NCBI GenBank assembly: GCA_003223875.1
Contig: QHWY01000182.1
Coordinates: 5,870-46,782 of the forward strand
DNA: 40,913 nt
Direction of reading: 5' to 3'
DNA from: Acidobacteriota bacterium
GTDB lineage: Bacteria; Acidobacteriota; Terriglobia; 20CM-2-55-15
Both the position numbers and the translations under genes were made by a program. The notes under the pieces are model-generated. The model was not told the origin of the DNA. It did not search any database and was given only the letters and a program-made list of their open reading frames with translations. Shown one piece after another: positions 17,016 through 25,748 of this stretch (within the stretch, counting starts at the first letter, position 1; every line of letters begins with the position of its first letter).

Positions 17016-18221
17016 ATGGAATTTACCTGTAAGTACGCCAAGCCAAGCGGCGAGGTGGTCAAAGCCGTCTTTGTCGGACAGAATATAGATGAGGTCCGCC
17101 ATCACCTTCACGAGCAGGGACTGCTCCCCATGGAGATCCGTCCTCGGGGTTGGTCTCTGTCCTTCCGTCCGCGGAAACGCCCTCAGGCCATCAAGAACGA
17201 CGATTTCATCCTCTTTAATCAGCAGTTCGTCGCGCTCATCCGAGCGGGTTTGCCGATTCTAAAATCTCTAGATTTACTCAAAGATCAGATCCGTAATCCA
17301 TTGTTACAGCATCATATAGTCAACGTTCGTGATCGCGTCTTCTCCGGTGCCTTGCTATCCGAGGCTCTCCGAGCCCAGGGAGTGTTTCCGTCCGTCTATA
17401 CCGCGTCCATCTTCGCGGGCGAGCGCAGCGGAAGCCTAGTCGAGGTCATCAATCGCTATATTCAATATGAGAAGACGGTGCTGAGCGTCCGGAAGAGATT
17501 TCTAAATTCATTGATCTATCCGACGTTTCTGGTTGTCCTTGCAATTGTGATGGTTGGGGTGATTTTGACGTATGTCATCCCCAAGTTCGCCCAACTGTAC
17601 GCGGACTTAAATACGCCGTTGCCCATCACAACGCGATTGCTCATCGCGGTTTCGGGGGCGATTCAGGCTCATTTGGCTCTGATCGTGCCGGTACTCGTGG
17701 GCACCGCGGTCGTCCTCAAGATTTGGGCGGGTACCGGCGGGGGCCGCCATTTGCTGGATGAACTGAAATTAACGATGCCGGTTATCGGGAACCTGTGGAC
17801 GATGTTTTCTATGGCGCAACTTTCGCGGACGCTTGCGACATTACTTCAGGGAGGAATTCCGCTCGTTTCCGCGCTGGAAGTGGCACGTGATGCTTCAGGC
17901 AATCGCGTCATCGGCGATTCGATCCGGCAAGCCATGACCCAGGTTCGCGAAGGAAAATCGCTCTCCGACAGCCTACAGGAGACCGGGCATTTTCCGCATC
18001 TGGCATTGGAAATGATTAGAGTCGGAGAACAAACCGGATCGTTGCCCGACATGCTGAACCACGTTGCGGACTTTTATGACGAAGATGTGAACATTCGGTC
18101 AACCACCCTCCTGAGCTGGATTGAGCCTGTCATCCTGATCTTCGTTGCGGCCTTTATCGCGATGGTTTTGATTTCCCTTTATATGCCTATCTTCAGTATT
18201 GGAACATCAGTACAAACATGA
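17016..18221 (+). CDS. pilC: Type IV pilus inner-membrane platform protein PilC/GspF
   Basis: Predicted 401 aa. The N-terminal YAKPSGEVVKAVFVG and HHLHEQGLLPMEI segment is the small domain common to PilC/GspF. Two T2SSF domains follow (about residues 70-190 and 265-390), each with a FNQQFVALIRAGLPILKSL-like and FSMAQLSRTLATLLQGGIPL helix bundle and ending in membrane helices. PilC is the platform that the PilB ATPase acts on during pilus extension. It overlaps pilB by ATGA. Confidence 0.93.
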   Translation: MEFTCKYAKPSGEVVKAVFVGQNIDEVRHHLHEQGLLPMEIRPRGWSLSFRPRKRPQAIKNDDFILFNQQFVALIRAGLPILKSLDLLKDQIRNPLLQHHIVNVRDRVFSGALLSEALRAQGVFPSVYTASIFAGERSGSLVEVINRYIQYEKTVLSVRKRFLNSLIYPTFLVVLAIVMVGVILTYVIPKFAQLYADLNTPLPITTRLLIAVSGAIQAHLALIVPVLVGTAVVLKIWAGTGGGRHLLDELKLTMPVIGNLWTMFSMAQLSRTLATLLQGGIPLVSALEVARDASGNRVIGDSIRQAMTQVREGKSLSDSLQETGHFPHLALEMIRVGEQTGSLPDMLNHVADFYDEDVNIRSTTLLSWIEPVILIFVAAFIAMVLISLYMPIFSIGTSVQT

Positions 18222-19817
18222 AAGAAGTTTTGGAAAACAAAGAAAAGAATCGCACTGCCGCAAAGCAACTGGCAGAGAGGTACCGTTACGAATTTGTCGA
18301 CCTCAAGGGCGCTCATCTCGATCTAGAACTCTTCCACTCCATTCAGGCTGACCTGATGTTCCGCTACAATTTCGTGCCGCTGCGAATGGAAGGCAATGCT
18401 CTCGTGGTCGCCATGGCCGATCCCAGCGACCTCGTCGTCGTCGATGAGGTTTCAGCGCTGTTGGGACGTCCGCTGGTCATCAACGTGGCGGCGCTATCGG
18501 AAATTCAGGACCTGCTGAAGAAATCCGAATCTTCGCAGCGCATGCTCGAGGAAGCGACAGAGGGGTTCAAACTCGATCTGATACGGGAAGACGAGAGCGG
18601 GGAAGAGACCATCACGATCGAGAAGATCACTCAGGGGGAGTCGAGTCCGATCATCCGGCTCGTCGACACCATCATCTTCACGGCGCTCGAACGGCGGGCC
18701 AGTGACATTCACATTGAGACAAGAGATACGGAAGTCGGTGTGAAGTATCGTATCGACGGCTCTCTAAACGAGGCGATGGCTCCGATCGCGAAAGAACATC
18801 ACTCGACGGTCATTTCTCGCATCAAGGTGATGTCGGAGCTGGACATCTCGGAACGCCGTGTTCCCCAAGACGGCCGTTTCAAAACGCGGTACAAGGGACG
18901 GTCGATTGACTTTCGTGTCTCGATCATGCCTTCCATTCATGGTGAAGATGCCGTCATCCGTATTCTCGACAAGGAATCGATCAGTGACAAATTTCGAACG
19001 CTGAACCTCGACGTCGTTGGATTTTCCGATAACGATCTCAAGAAATTCCGCCGCTATATCAGCGAGCCGTACGGAATGGTTTTGGTGACCGGCCCGACCG
19101 GCAGCGGGAAGACAACGACGCTCTATGCCGCATTAATGGAGATCAGAAACGAAGAAGACAAGATTCTTACTATCGAAGATCCTGTCGAATATCAAATCCG
19201 GGGCATCACGCAAATACCAGTCAACGAAAAGAAAGGTCTGACTTTCGCTCGCGGTCTTCGCTCGATTCTCCGGCACGATCCGGACAAGATCATGGTCGGA
19301 GAAATCCGCGATGTCGAGACGGCACAGATTGCGATTCAATCAGCGCTCACAGGCCATTTTCACGACAGTTCACGCCAATAACGTCGTCGATGTTCTTGGC
19401 CGATTCCTAAATATGGGTGTGGACCCGTACAACTTCGTCTCGGCTCTCAATTGCATCCTGGCACAGCGCCTCGTACGAATGATTTGTGCAAACTGCAAGA
19501 AGCCGGTTCACTATGCCGACCAGATGTTGACCGAATCCGGACTTAAACCTGAACAGTATCGGGATTTCATCTTCTATGAAGGAGAAGGTTGCCTGGATTG
19601 CAATGGTACGGGTTATCGCGGCCGGACCGCGATCCAGGAGCTGCTCGATCTTTCCGATCACATTCGCGAAATGATCATCGAAAGGCGCCCTACATCGGAA
19701 ATCAAACGCGCGGGGCACGATGAGGGCATGACGTTCCTTCGTGACTCGGCGCTCGAAAAGGTATTTGGCGGAATCACGACACTGAAAGAAATTAACAAGG
19801 TCACATTCATTGAGTAA
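18218..19817 (+). pseudogene. pilB: Pilus extension ATPase PilB/GspE, interrupted by a frameshift
   Basis: The first frame (18218-19381) encodes an MshEN-like N-terminal region, the GspE core with Walker A GPTGSGKTTTLYAAL, the Asp box EDPVEYQIRG and Walker B KIMVGEIRD, then breaks off after AIQSALTGH. The reading resumes in the +1 frame at about 19359 with FTTVHANN (His box), continues through FLNMGVDPYNFVSALNCILAQRL and the zinc-binding CANC and CLDC pairs, and ends at 19817. Relative to the family pattern (GH-L/V-V/I-FTTVHAN), two residues and five bases are missing between CAT (19355-19357) and TTC (19359-19361). Repaired length is about 534 aa, normal for PilB. Everything outside the break looks under selection, so a sequencing or assembly error or a very recent mutation is likely. 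Confidence 0.85.
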
Positions 19818-20712
19818 GGGACTTGCCGAAAAGATCACGGATGTTTTCAAATCGCAGGTTCCGTTGTTCGCCTGCGAGCTGACATCCAGGCACATCATCG
19901 TCGCCGGCGTGGACCGCAGCCGCAGCGGAATTAAAGCGACGGCAGCCTCCGAATTATCTGCGGGTCTTATATCGACTTCATACTCGGAAGCCAATATCCG
20001 GAATTCCGAATTGGTACGATCGAGTATCAAGGAGCTTTTGGCCCAGGCCAGATTTGCCGGAAGTGAGATCGTGCTGGTTCTGCCGGACGATACGAGCAGG
20101 ATCGCATTCTTAACGGCAGAGAACCCCTCGAAAAATCCGGATGAACAGCGCACCTTCATCCGGTGGAAGCTCAAGAAGACGATACCTTTCGATGTCGATT
20201 CCGCTCAAATTGCATACCGCATTCTCGGACCGCAGGGCGGGGGTGCCGGGGTGGAGATTCTCGTTGCACTCTCACCACGCGCCATTGTCGAGGAATACGA
20301 AAATCTGTTCGACTCGCTCGACATCCATGCCGGCATGGTTGTGCCTTCAACGCTCGCCGCACTGAATCTCTTTCGCGCGCCAGCCGGCGATAGTCTGGTT
20401 TTGAAGATCGGTTCGGACTGCGTGACGACAACCGTGTTCAAGGACCAACGCATTCAGTTTTACCGGCGCGTGACTGAGGCTTCTTTGTACGACGCGTCTT
20501 ATCCTACCGTGATGTATTACCAGGACAAGTTAGAAGGGACCGGTCTCCAAAATTTGTTCGTTTGCGGCTACAATGCGGATATTCGCTCAGCATTATCTGA
20601 GCTTCAAGAAAAACTTGGCTTGTCTCCCCAGCGAATCGGACCGATAAATGTCGCGGACATTTTCAAGCCTGCACTCGGGAGCGTGCATTTAGCGTGGCAG
20701 AATTTGATCTAA
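19810..20712 (+). CDS. pilM: Type IV pilus assembly protein PilM-like
   Basis: Predicted 300 aa from a TTG start at 19810 that overlaps the pilB stop by 8 bp. PilM is a cytosolic actin/FtsA-like ATPase that binds the PilN N-terminal tail. Visible features are an N-terminal FACELTSRHIIVAGVD strand turn, a FIRWKLKKTIPFD segment typical of PilM, and VVPSTLAALNLF. It is shorter than the usual 350 aa, with the last helices trimmed where pilN begins. Order pilM-pilN-pilO-pilP is diagnostic. Confidence 0.85.
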   Translation: MSKGLAEKITDVFKSQVPLFACELTSRHIIVAGVDRSRSGIKATAASELSAGLISTSYSEANIRNSELVRSSIKELLAQARFAGSEIVLVLPDDTSRIAFLTAENPSKNPDEQRTFIRWKLKKTIPFDVDSAQIAYRILGPQGGGAGVEILVALSPRAIVEEYENLFDSLDIHAGMVVPSTLAALNLFRAPAGDSLVLKIGSDCVTTTVFKDQRIQFYRRVTEASLYDASYPTVMYYQDKLEGTGLQNLFVCGYNADIRSALSELQEKLGLSPQRIGPINVADIFKPALGSVHLAWQNLI

Positions 20713-21275
20713 ATCTTTCAACCAGGGCTTTTCCGCCATACCGGCTCATCAATATTGCGCTGGTAATCATTCTTGCGGTGCTGCTGGTCGTCTCCGTCTG
20801 GCAAACGATGGGCTTTGTTCGTTTCTCCAGATTGGCGAATGTCATCCGGACGGCGGAAGTGGACACCCGAATCGAAGCGGAATCCCTGGGCAACCGCGTC
20901 GCTGAAATGGAGTCGCGGTTGGACCGCCCGGAGGCCACTGCCAAGCTGAACGAGATCGGATTCCTGAATCGTTTGATTGCGCGAAGGAATCTCTCGTGGA
21001 CTCGGCTCCTGGCAGATCTCGAGATGTTGGTCTCCAACAATGTCCACCTTGTGAACCTGGCTCCGCAGATCGGTAACAATGGGGACATCACGTTGCAAAT
21101 CGACTTACAAGGCCGAAGCATCAGCGACGTGTCGGAATTCATTCACAGGCTCGAGAAGTCGCCTGTTTTCCAAAATATCAGCGTCAGCACGGAGCAGAAA
21201 CGTCAGACGTCTGCGTCAGTAGATATCGATCTCAAGCTTGCCGTCGTCTATCGTCCGGAAAGGGAAACACAGTGA
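20694..21275 (+). CDS. pilN: Type IV pilus assembly protein PilN-like
   Basis: Predicted 193 aa from a GTG at 20694 overlapping pilM by 19 bp. The short cytosolic tail EFDLNLSTRAFPPYR corresponds to the PilM-binding peptide (FxxINLLP-like). It is followed by one membrane helix (LINIALVIILAVLLVVSVW), a coiled coil and a periplasmic ferredoxin-like fold with HLVNLAPQIGNNGDITLQID. PilN pairs with PilO in the periplasmic alignment complex. It overlaps pilO by GTGA. Confidence 0.86.
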   Translation: MAEFDLNLSTRAFPPYRLINIALVIILAVLLVVSVWQTMGFVRFSRLANVIRTAEVDTRIEAESLGNRVAEMESRLDRPEATAKLNEIGFLNRLIARRNLSWTRLLADLEMLVSNNVHLVNLAPQIGNNGDITLQIDLQGRSISDVSEFIHRLEKSPVFQNISVSTEQKRQTSASVDIDLKLAVVYRPERETQ

Positions 21276-21838
21276 GGAGGACCTACCGGCGGCAGCGGAA
21301 GCAGGTTCTATACGCAAGCTTGCTGGCCGTTATCGGTGTCGTCAATCTGCTGTTCTTTTTCATTCTCTATCAGCCTGCGCGTTCGGAATACTACCGATTG
21401 CAGGATTCCGTCCAACGTTTTCGCCGCGATATCGAGACGCGCCGGCAAAGAATCGACACCTTGGAACGGCTGAATGCTCAGCTAGCGACACTGGAGCAAG
21501 ACCGTCAACGCTTATACTCGATGCATTTCATCCCGCGGAATGCGGGATGGTCGGAAATTCTGGTACGTCTCGACACTATGGTTCGAGAGGCCGGAGTACA
21601 AAACACCCACAAGGATTACAGTATTGATCAAACTCCGCAATATGGGCTGTATTCCGTTAAAATAAGGACACCGGTGCAGGGTGCATATCCGGACGTGGTG
21701 AATTTCATTAAGGATCTTGAAAGTTCCGAGACGTTTTTTATCATCAACTCCATCGATCTGCACGGCACCGATTCACCGGGCCCGGAATCGTCGGATATTT
21801 CGCTTGGATTGAATCTCGAGACGTTTTTCTATCAATGA
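21272..21838 (+). CDS. pilO: Type IV pilus assembly protein PilO-like
   Basis: Predicted 188 aa from a GTG at 21272. It has a very basic N-terminus (RRTYRRQRKQ), a membrane helix (VLYASLLAVIGVVNLLFFFI), a coiled coil with RFRRDIETRRQRIDTLERLN, and a C-terminal ferredoxin-like fold with PDVVNFIKDLESSETFFIIN. This is the PilO layout; PilO heterodimerises with PilN and contacts PilP. Start and stop overlap both neighbours by 4 bp, so expression is translationally coupled. Confidence 0.86.
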   Translation: MRRTYRRQRKQVLYASLLAVIGVVNLLFFFILYQPARSEYYRLQDSVQRFRRDIETRRQRIDTLERLNAQLATLEQDRQRLYSMHFIPRNAGWSEILVRLDTMVREAGVQNTHKDYSIDQTPQYGLYSVKIRTPVQGAYPDVVNFIKDLESSETFFIINSIDLHGTDSPGPESSDISLGLNLETFFYQ

Positions 21839-22440
21839 ATAAACACGATCGTCAAAAGTTCAGGATTCTCGTCGTGCTCCTGGTTGTTCTGGGTATGACC
21901 GCCGTGTTGGGCTATCGCATGAACCGGCCGTCGACAACAGCGGCCGTACAAGTTCCTGAGACGAAGACGTTCGCTAGTTCGCCGGCTCCGACCGATGCGC
22001 GAATCCGTCTGGATCTGATCGAAAGGTCTGAGGCTTCGAAGGAAGAGATCGGACGGAAAAATGTCTTCCAATACCAGAAGTCTCCTGCGCCTCCGCGTCC
22101 GTCTGGCCCGTTTGGACCGGGTGGCTCGGCGTCAGTGACGCCCGTGCCGCCACCTGTTCCGCCCTCCGCCGGCTTGCCGCTATCCGCGACCCGTCCACCA
22201 GGAGTCGCGGCGCCGCCCGGACCACCGCCCATCCCGCTCAAGTATCAGGGCTATGCCGTCGAAAGTTCTCCCGGCGGGCAGACGACGGCTTTCCTTACCG
22301 ACGATTCCTCGCGCCATTACAATGTCACGCGCGGCGAAATCCTTATGGGGCGCTATCGCATCAATCAAGTCTCGACGGGCTCGGTTGAGATTGAAGATCT
22401 CGAGACCAATCGACGCCAAATACTGCCATTATTGAAGTAA
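21835..22440 (+). CDS. PilP-like pilus alignment-complex protein with proline-rich linker
   Basis: Predicted 201 aa. One N-terminal membrane helix (ILVVLLVVLGMTAVLGY) is followed by a periplasmic segment with GRKNVFQYQ, which corresponds to the RKNPFxF box through which PilP binds PilN/PilO. A linker of about 50 residues is very rich in Pro and Gly, and the C-terminal beta domain (LKYQGYAVESSPGGQTTAFL, GRYRINQVSTGSVEIEDL) looks like the HR domain of PilP/GspC that contacts the secretin. Unlike classical PilP there is no lipobox; anchoring is by the helix. No pilQ secretin gene is seen nearby. Confidence 0.7.
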   Translation: MNKHDRQKFRILVVLLVVLGMTAVLGYRMNRPSTTAAVQVPETKTFASSPAPTDARIRLDLIERSEASKEEIGRKNVFQYQKSPAPPRPSGPFGPGGSASVTPVPPPVPPSAGLPLSATRPPGVAAPPGPPPIPLKYQGYAVESSPGGQTTAFLTDDSSRHYNVTRGEILMGRYRINQVSTGSVEIEDLETNRRQILPLLK

Positions 22441-22444
22441 ACTC

Positions 22445-23317
22445 ATGCACAAACACCGTCGAGATGCCGGATTTTCACTTGCAGCACTGATCTTCTTCGC
22501 GACCGCTGCCTCTATTCTTGCCGCAGCCGCCGTCCCCGCTTACCAGATGCAGGCCAAGCGCGAGCGCGAAAAAGAATTGATATTCAGGGGAGAAGAGTAC
22601 GCGCGCGCAATCCTGAAATATAAAAACAAGTTCGGCGTTTTGCCGACTTCTGTCGATCAGCTGATCCAGACCAACGGACTCCGCTTCTTGCGCCGCGCCT
22701 ACAAAGATCCCATTACGGGAAAAGATTTTCGACTGCTCCGATACAACCCAGATGGCACTATCGGCGGCTCCAAGGTGTCGCAGAACGCAAATCCCAAGTC
22801 TTTATTTGGCGAGGTGCCAATCCGCGACGAGAACCCTTCTACCCAACCACCGAGGCCTGACCGACCGGCACCCCCGCCTCCGGGTAAACCACCTGCCAGT
22901 CCGGGGATCTCTATTGGAAACCCTATTGGAAACGCCGGTAGCACGCCCATTTCGGCCCTCGGCATTATCGGTGTTGCTTCGGATAGTGATGAAGCCTCCG
23001 TCATGGTGTACAACCAACGTCAGAAGTACAGTGAGTTTGACGTCACGGTCTTCAGTCTACCCGGCGTGCAACAGCAACGCGGTCCACAGATTCCGGGCCA
23101 AGTCCCTGGTCAACAGATCCCGGGCCTACAGCTCCCGGGGCAACAGGTGCCCGGCCAGCCTGGAGTGCCTGGTCAACCACCGACGCCTGGTATGCCTGGT
23201 CAATTCTCCACGCCTGGAGTGCCTGGTCAATTCTCCACGCCCGGTAGCCTGCCGCCAAACGTTCCGTTCTCCCCTCCGATTCCCGGTTCGCCTGCATCGC
23301 CGGTTAAGCGGCCATGA
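22445..23317 (+). CDS. Type II/IV pseudopilin-like protein with PGQ-rich tail
   Basis: Predicted 290 aa. The N-terminus MHKHRRDAGFSLAALIFF has a basic leader ending in Gly-Phe as in pseudopilins, but lacks the usual Glu at +5 (Ala-Ala there). The helix and the following EKELIFRGEEYARAILKYKNK and FGVLPTSVDQL match the GspG fold, including RAYKDPITGKDF. After about residue 125 the protein becomes low-complexity: a Pro-rich linker, a short domain, then a tail of PGQ/GVPGQ repeats with local DNA repeats (CCTGGTCAATTCTCCACGCC, two copies). It is probably a minor pseudopilin or an anchored surface-exposed fibre component. The missing Glu5 is typical of tip or minor subunits. Confidence 0.7.
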   Translation: MHKHRRDAGFSLAALIFFATAASILAAAAVPAYQMQAKREREKELIFRGEEYARAILKYKNKFGVLPTSVDQLIQTNGLRFLRRAYKDPITGKDFRLLRYNPDGTIGGSKVSQNANPKSLFGEVPIRDENPSTQPPRPDRPAPPPPGKPPASPGISIGNPIGNAGSTPISALGIIGVASDSDEASVMVYNQRQKYSEFDVTVFSLPGVQQQRGPQIPGQVPGQQIPGLQLPGQQVPGQPGVPGQPPTPGMPGQFSTPGVPGQFSTPGSLPPNVPFSPPIPGSPASPVKRP

Positions 23318-24081
23318 CTTACTCGACAATTCAGTTCCATCCCGGCCCGCGTGTTGCGAGCATCGTCTTGAATCGTCCGCCGCTGAACATCATCAACCTT
23401 GAAATGTTGGATGAATTGAATGCCGCATGGTCGGAGGTGGAAGACCTGAAGGCCCAGGTTGCGGTTTTCTTCGCCGCCGGCGATCACGCATTTTCAGCCG
23501 GCGTGGATGTCGCGGATCACATGCCAGGAAAAATCGAAGGCATGATCGAGAAGTTTCATCACCTGATTCGGCGGATCCGAAAATCCGACTGCGTCACGAT
23601 CGCTGCAATTCAAGGTCACACTCTCGGTGGCGGCGCGGAGCTGGCTCTGGTGTGCGATCTCGTCGTTGCCACGACAGAAACCAAAATCGGGCAACCCGAG
23701 ATTTCGTTGGGATGTTATCCGCCGGTGGCGGCCGCCTACCTGCCCGCCGCGATCGGTTTTCACAAGGCTTCCGAAATGGTTCTGCTGGGCGAACCGGTTG
23801 ATGCGGCCGAGGCCGAACGCGTGGGTTTAATTAATAAGGTCGTCCCTCGGGCGAATCTGAACGACACCGTTGATGAGTACGTCGATAAGCTTCTCGCCAA
23901 GAGTGCCGTTGTACTGGCATTGACGAAGCGCGCACTGCGCGAAGGCGCCGGACACCATTTCGAGAAAGCCCTCGATCGCTCACAAGAGCTTTACCTGCGC
24001 GATTTGGCCCGGACCGAAGACATGGTCGAAGGTATGAGTGCGTTCCTGGAAAAACGGCCACCAGCGTGGAGGAATAGGTAG
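23314..24081 (+). CDS. Enoyl-CoA hydratase/isomerase family protein
   Basis: Predicted 255 aa crotonase-fold enzyme. LNRPPLNIINLEMLDEL is the start of the CoA-binding region. Both catalytic glutamates of true hydratases are present: Glu109 in LGGGAELAL and Glu129 in GQPEISLG, 20 residues apart as in mitochondrial hydratase. The oxyanion-hole GHTLGGG is also intact. Members with this LNRPPLNI start are sometimes annotated cyclohexa-1,5-dienecarbonyl-CoA hydratase, but no other gene of that pathway can be confirmed here. The ATG overlaps the pseudopilin stop (ATGA), so it is the last gene of the pilus operon. It could work with the 3-hydroxyacyl-CoA dehydrogenase at 26803. Confidence 0.85.
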   Translation: MTYSTIQFHPGPRVASIVLNRPPLNIINLEMLDELNAAWSEVEDLKAQVAVFFAAGDHAFSAGVDVADHMPGKIEGMIEKFHHLIRRIRKSDCVTIAAIQGHTLGGGAELALVCDLVVATTETKIGQPEISLGCYPPVAAAYLPAAIGFHKASEMVLLGEPVDAAEAERVGLINKVVPRANLNDTVDEYVDKLLAKSAVVLALTKRALREGAGHHFEKALDRSQELYLRDLARTEDMVEGMSAFLEKRPPAWRNR

Positions 24082-24104
24082 GAAGCAACGGAGCGCATCC
24101 AGTC

Positions 24105-24259
24105 TCAAATGTCGAATGTCCCATATACGATGTCAAATGGACTTGTCAAATTACCTAATGACCCAGCTACCCACTGCCTAAATCAACGATTGAGTGATTA
24201 CGTAATCTGGTCGTTTGACAAGTGCATTTGAGATTCGACATGGGACATCAAACATTTGA
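24105..24259. repeat. Imperfect long inverted repeat between enoyl-CoA hydratase and bcp
   Basis: Arms of about 51 bp (24105-24155 and 24209-24259) are complementary with roughly a dozen mismatches. Conserved blocks include ATGTCCCAT and ACTTGTCAAA and their complements. The loop contains the perfect palindrome GATTACGTAATC (24196-24207). It lies between two convergent genes and may act as a terminator or be an old fold-back element. Confidence 0.7.
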
Positions 24260-24288
24260 CATTTACAGACGGCGCATACCCGCCTCCG

Positions 24289-24768
24289 TCACTCTTCCAG
24301 CGCGTCAACCACCTCGTCGTAGTGCTCTTCAACCTTCACCTTCGGGAAGATGTGGGAGATCTTGCCTTGTTCATCGATGATGAAGGTCATTCTCTCGATG
24401 CCCATAAATTTCTTCCCATACATCGATTTTTCCTTCCAGGTTCCATACGCCTCGACGATGCTCTTGTCCGTATCGGCTAACAGAGGAAAGTTGAGGTCAA
24501 ATTTCTTTTTGAACTTCTTGTGGGAGTCGACCGAATCAACGCTGACACCGAGAACAACCGCGCCGCGGCTCTTGATCTCATCGATTCCGTCGCGGAAGGC
24601 GCAAGCCTCTTTCGTACAACCGGGCGTATCGTCTTTGGGATAGAAATACAAAACAACTTTCTTGCCCTTGAAATCCGAAAGCTTCACTTTCTGGCCTTGG
24701 TCGTTTAACGCGGTGAAGTCGGGAGCCTTCTGTCCAACCTTGGGGGCGGAACTCGCTGCTTTCGACAT
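24289..24768 (-). CDS. bcp: Thioredoxin-dependent peroxiredoxin, BCP family
   Basis: Predicted 159 aa. [20 protein letters not shown] is the family N-terminus, and [18 protein letters not shown] holds the peroxidatic Cys and a second Cys five residues later, the atypical 2-Cys BCP arrangement. It reduces H2O2 and organic peroxides using thioredoxin. The start at 24768 was chosen for a clean AGGAGA ribosome binding site 6 bp upstream; the longer in-frame reading to 25155 runs into fdhD on the other strand and is spurious. Its start lies only 25 bp from the divergent fdhD start. Confidence 0.93.
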   Translation of the reverse strand: MSKAASSAPKVGQKAPDFTALNDQGQKVKLSDFKGKKVVLYFYPKDDTPGCTKEACAFRDGIDEIKSRGAVVLGVSVDSVDSHKKFKKKFDLNFPLLADTDKSIVEAYGTWKEKSMYGKKFMGIERMTFIIDEQGKISHIFPKVKVEEHYDEVVDALEE

Positions 24769-24793
24769 TGTACTTCTCCTATAATGCAGATCG

Positions 24794-25594
24794 ATGCGTG
24801 ATCTGAAACGTCTTCGCGTTCTTAGAATTGATGAAGAACAGGAGAAGCATATCGAAGATGAGGTCGTTGTGGAAGAGCCGCTCGAAATTCGAGTCAATGG
24901 CGAAAGTCTATCCGTAACGATGAGAACTCCGGGCCACGATTTCGATCTCGCCACCGGACTGTTGTTTACGGAAGGCATTATTCGGTCTGGCGACGAAATC
25001 GGCACGATTGCGTATTGTCCTGACGAGGAGCAACCGGAATTAAAGAATGTCCTAAATGTGATGCTCAGCGACGCCACCCGCAGAATCGAATCCTCGCGCC
25101 GTCTGTGGTCGAACTCCAGTTGCGGCCTATGCGGAAAAGCGACACTTGACGCCATCCATCAGGTGTGCCAGCCGATCACGAGTGCCATCTCGGTCGCCTA
25201 TGACGTCCTATATTCGCTGCCTTTGCGTTTGCGAAATGTCCAGGCCAACTTCGAACGTACCGGCGGGATTCATGCCGTCGCTCTCTTCGATGCCAAAGGC
25301 GGCCTAGTTCTTCTGCGCGAAGATATTGGACGCCACAATGCCGTGGATAAAGTTTTGGGGGCGGCGCTTGTGGGGCGTTTTCCGCTCGCGGAAATGGTGA
25401 TGATGGTCAGCGGACGGTTGGGATTCGAGATCGCTCAGAAGGCTGTTATTGCTGGAATACCGATCGTGGCCTCGATATCTGCCCCCTCCAGTTTAGCCGT
25501 GGAGCTGGCGAATGATTTTGGGATGACCGCGATTGGATTCCTTCGCGGACACTCGATGAATGTATATTCGCATCCCGAGCGCGTCACGGCCTAA
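24794..25594 (+). CDS. fdhD: Formate dehydrogenase accessory sulfurtransferase FdhD
   Basis: Predicted 266 aa. FdhD passes sulfur from IscS to the bis-MGD cofactor of formate dehydrogenase. The active CxxC is in [65 protein letters not shown] and [13 protein letters not shown] are the family motifs in order, so the protein is complete. Its client is almost certainly the selenocysteine FDH at 35809-40399 in the same window. A fold-back repeat starts one base after the stop codon. Confidence 0.95.
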   Translation: MRDLKRLRVLRIDEEQEKHIEDEVVVEEPLEIRVNGESLSVTMRTPGHDFDLATGLLFTEGIIRSGDEIGTIAYCPDEEQPELKNVLNVMLSDATRRIESSRRLWSNSSCGLCGKATLDAIHQVCQPITSAISVAYDVLYSLPLRLRNVQANFERTGGIHAVALFDAKGGLVLLREDIGRHNAVDKVLGAALVGRFPLAEMVMMVSGRLGFEIAQKAVIAGIPIVASISAPSSLAVELANDFGMTAIGFLRGHSMNVYSHPERVTA

Positions 25595-25595
25595 A

Positions 25596-25733
25596 ATTCC
25601 CCTCCTCGCAGAGGAGGGGTGGCGCGACAGCCGCAAGGCTAACGCGCCGGGCGCGAAGCGCGAGCCCGATAGGGCGAAGCCTCAATTGTGGTCAGTTCGG
25701 CGAAACGTTTGCGCCGGTCTTCAATTGAGGCCC
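25596..25733. repeat. Fold-back repeat, family A, copy 2 (right arm degraded)
   Basis: The left arm at 25596-25619 equals the family A arm (ATTCCCCTCCTCGCAG and on). The interior carries, in reverse orientation, one copy of the 36-bp unit found three times at 11733-11840. It then has CGTTTGCGCCGGTCTTC, also shared with copy 1. The right arm is reduced to GGCCCCTCTTC. It lies between the convergent fdhD and MDR genes. Confidence 0.8.
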
Positions 25734-25748
25734 CTCTTCACCTTCAAT

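Noticed and set aside
19355..19381. Programmed ribosomal frameshift in pilB
   Set aside because: There is no slippery heptamer with a pseudoknot, and two conserved residues are missing as well, which fits a deletion better.
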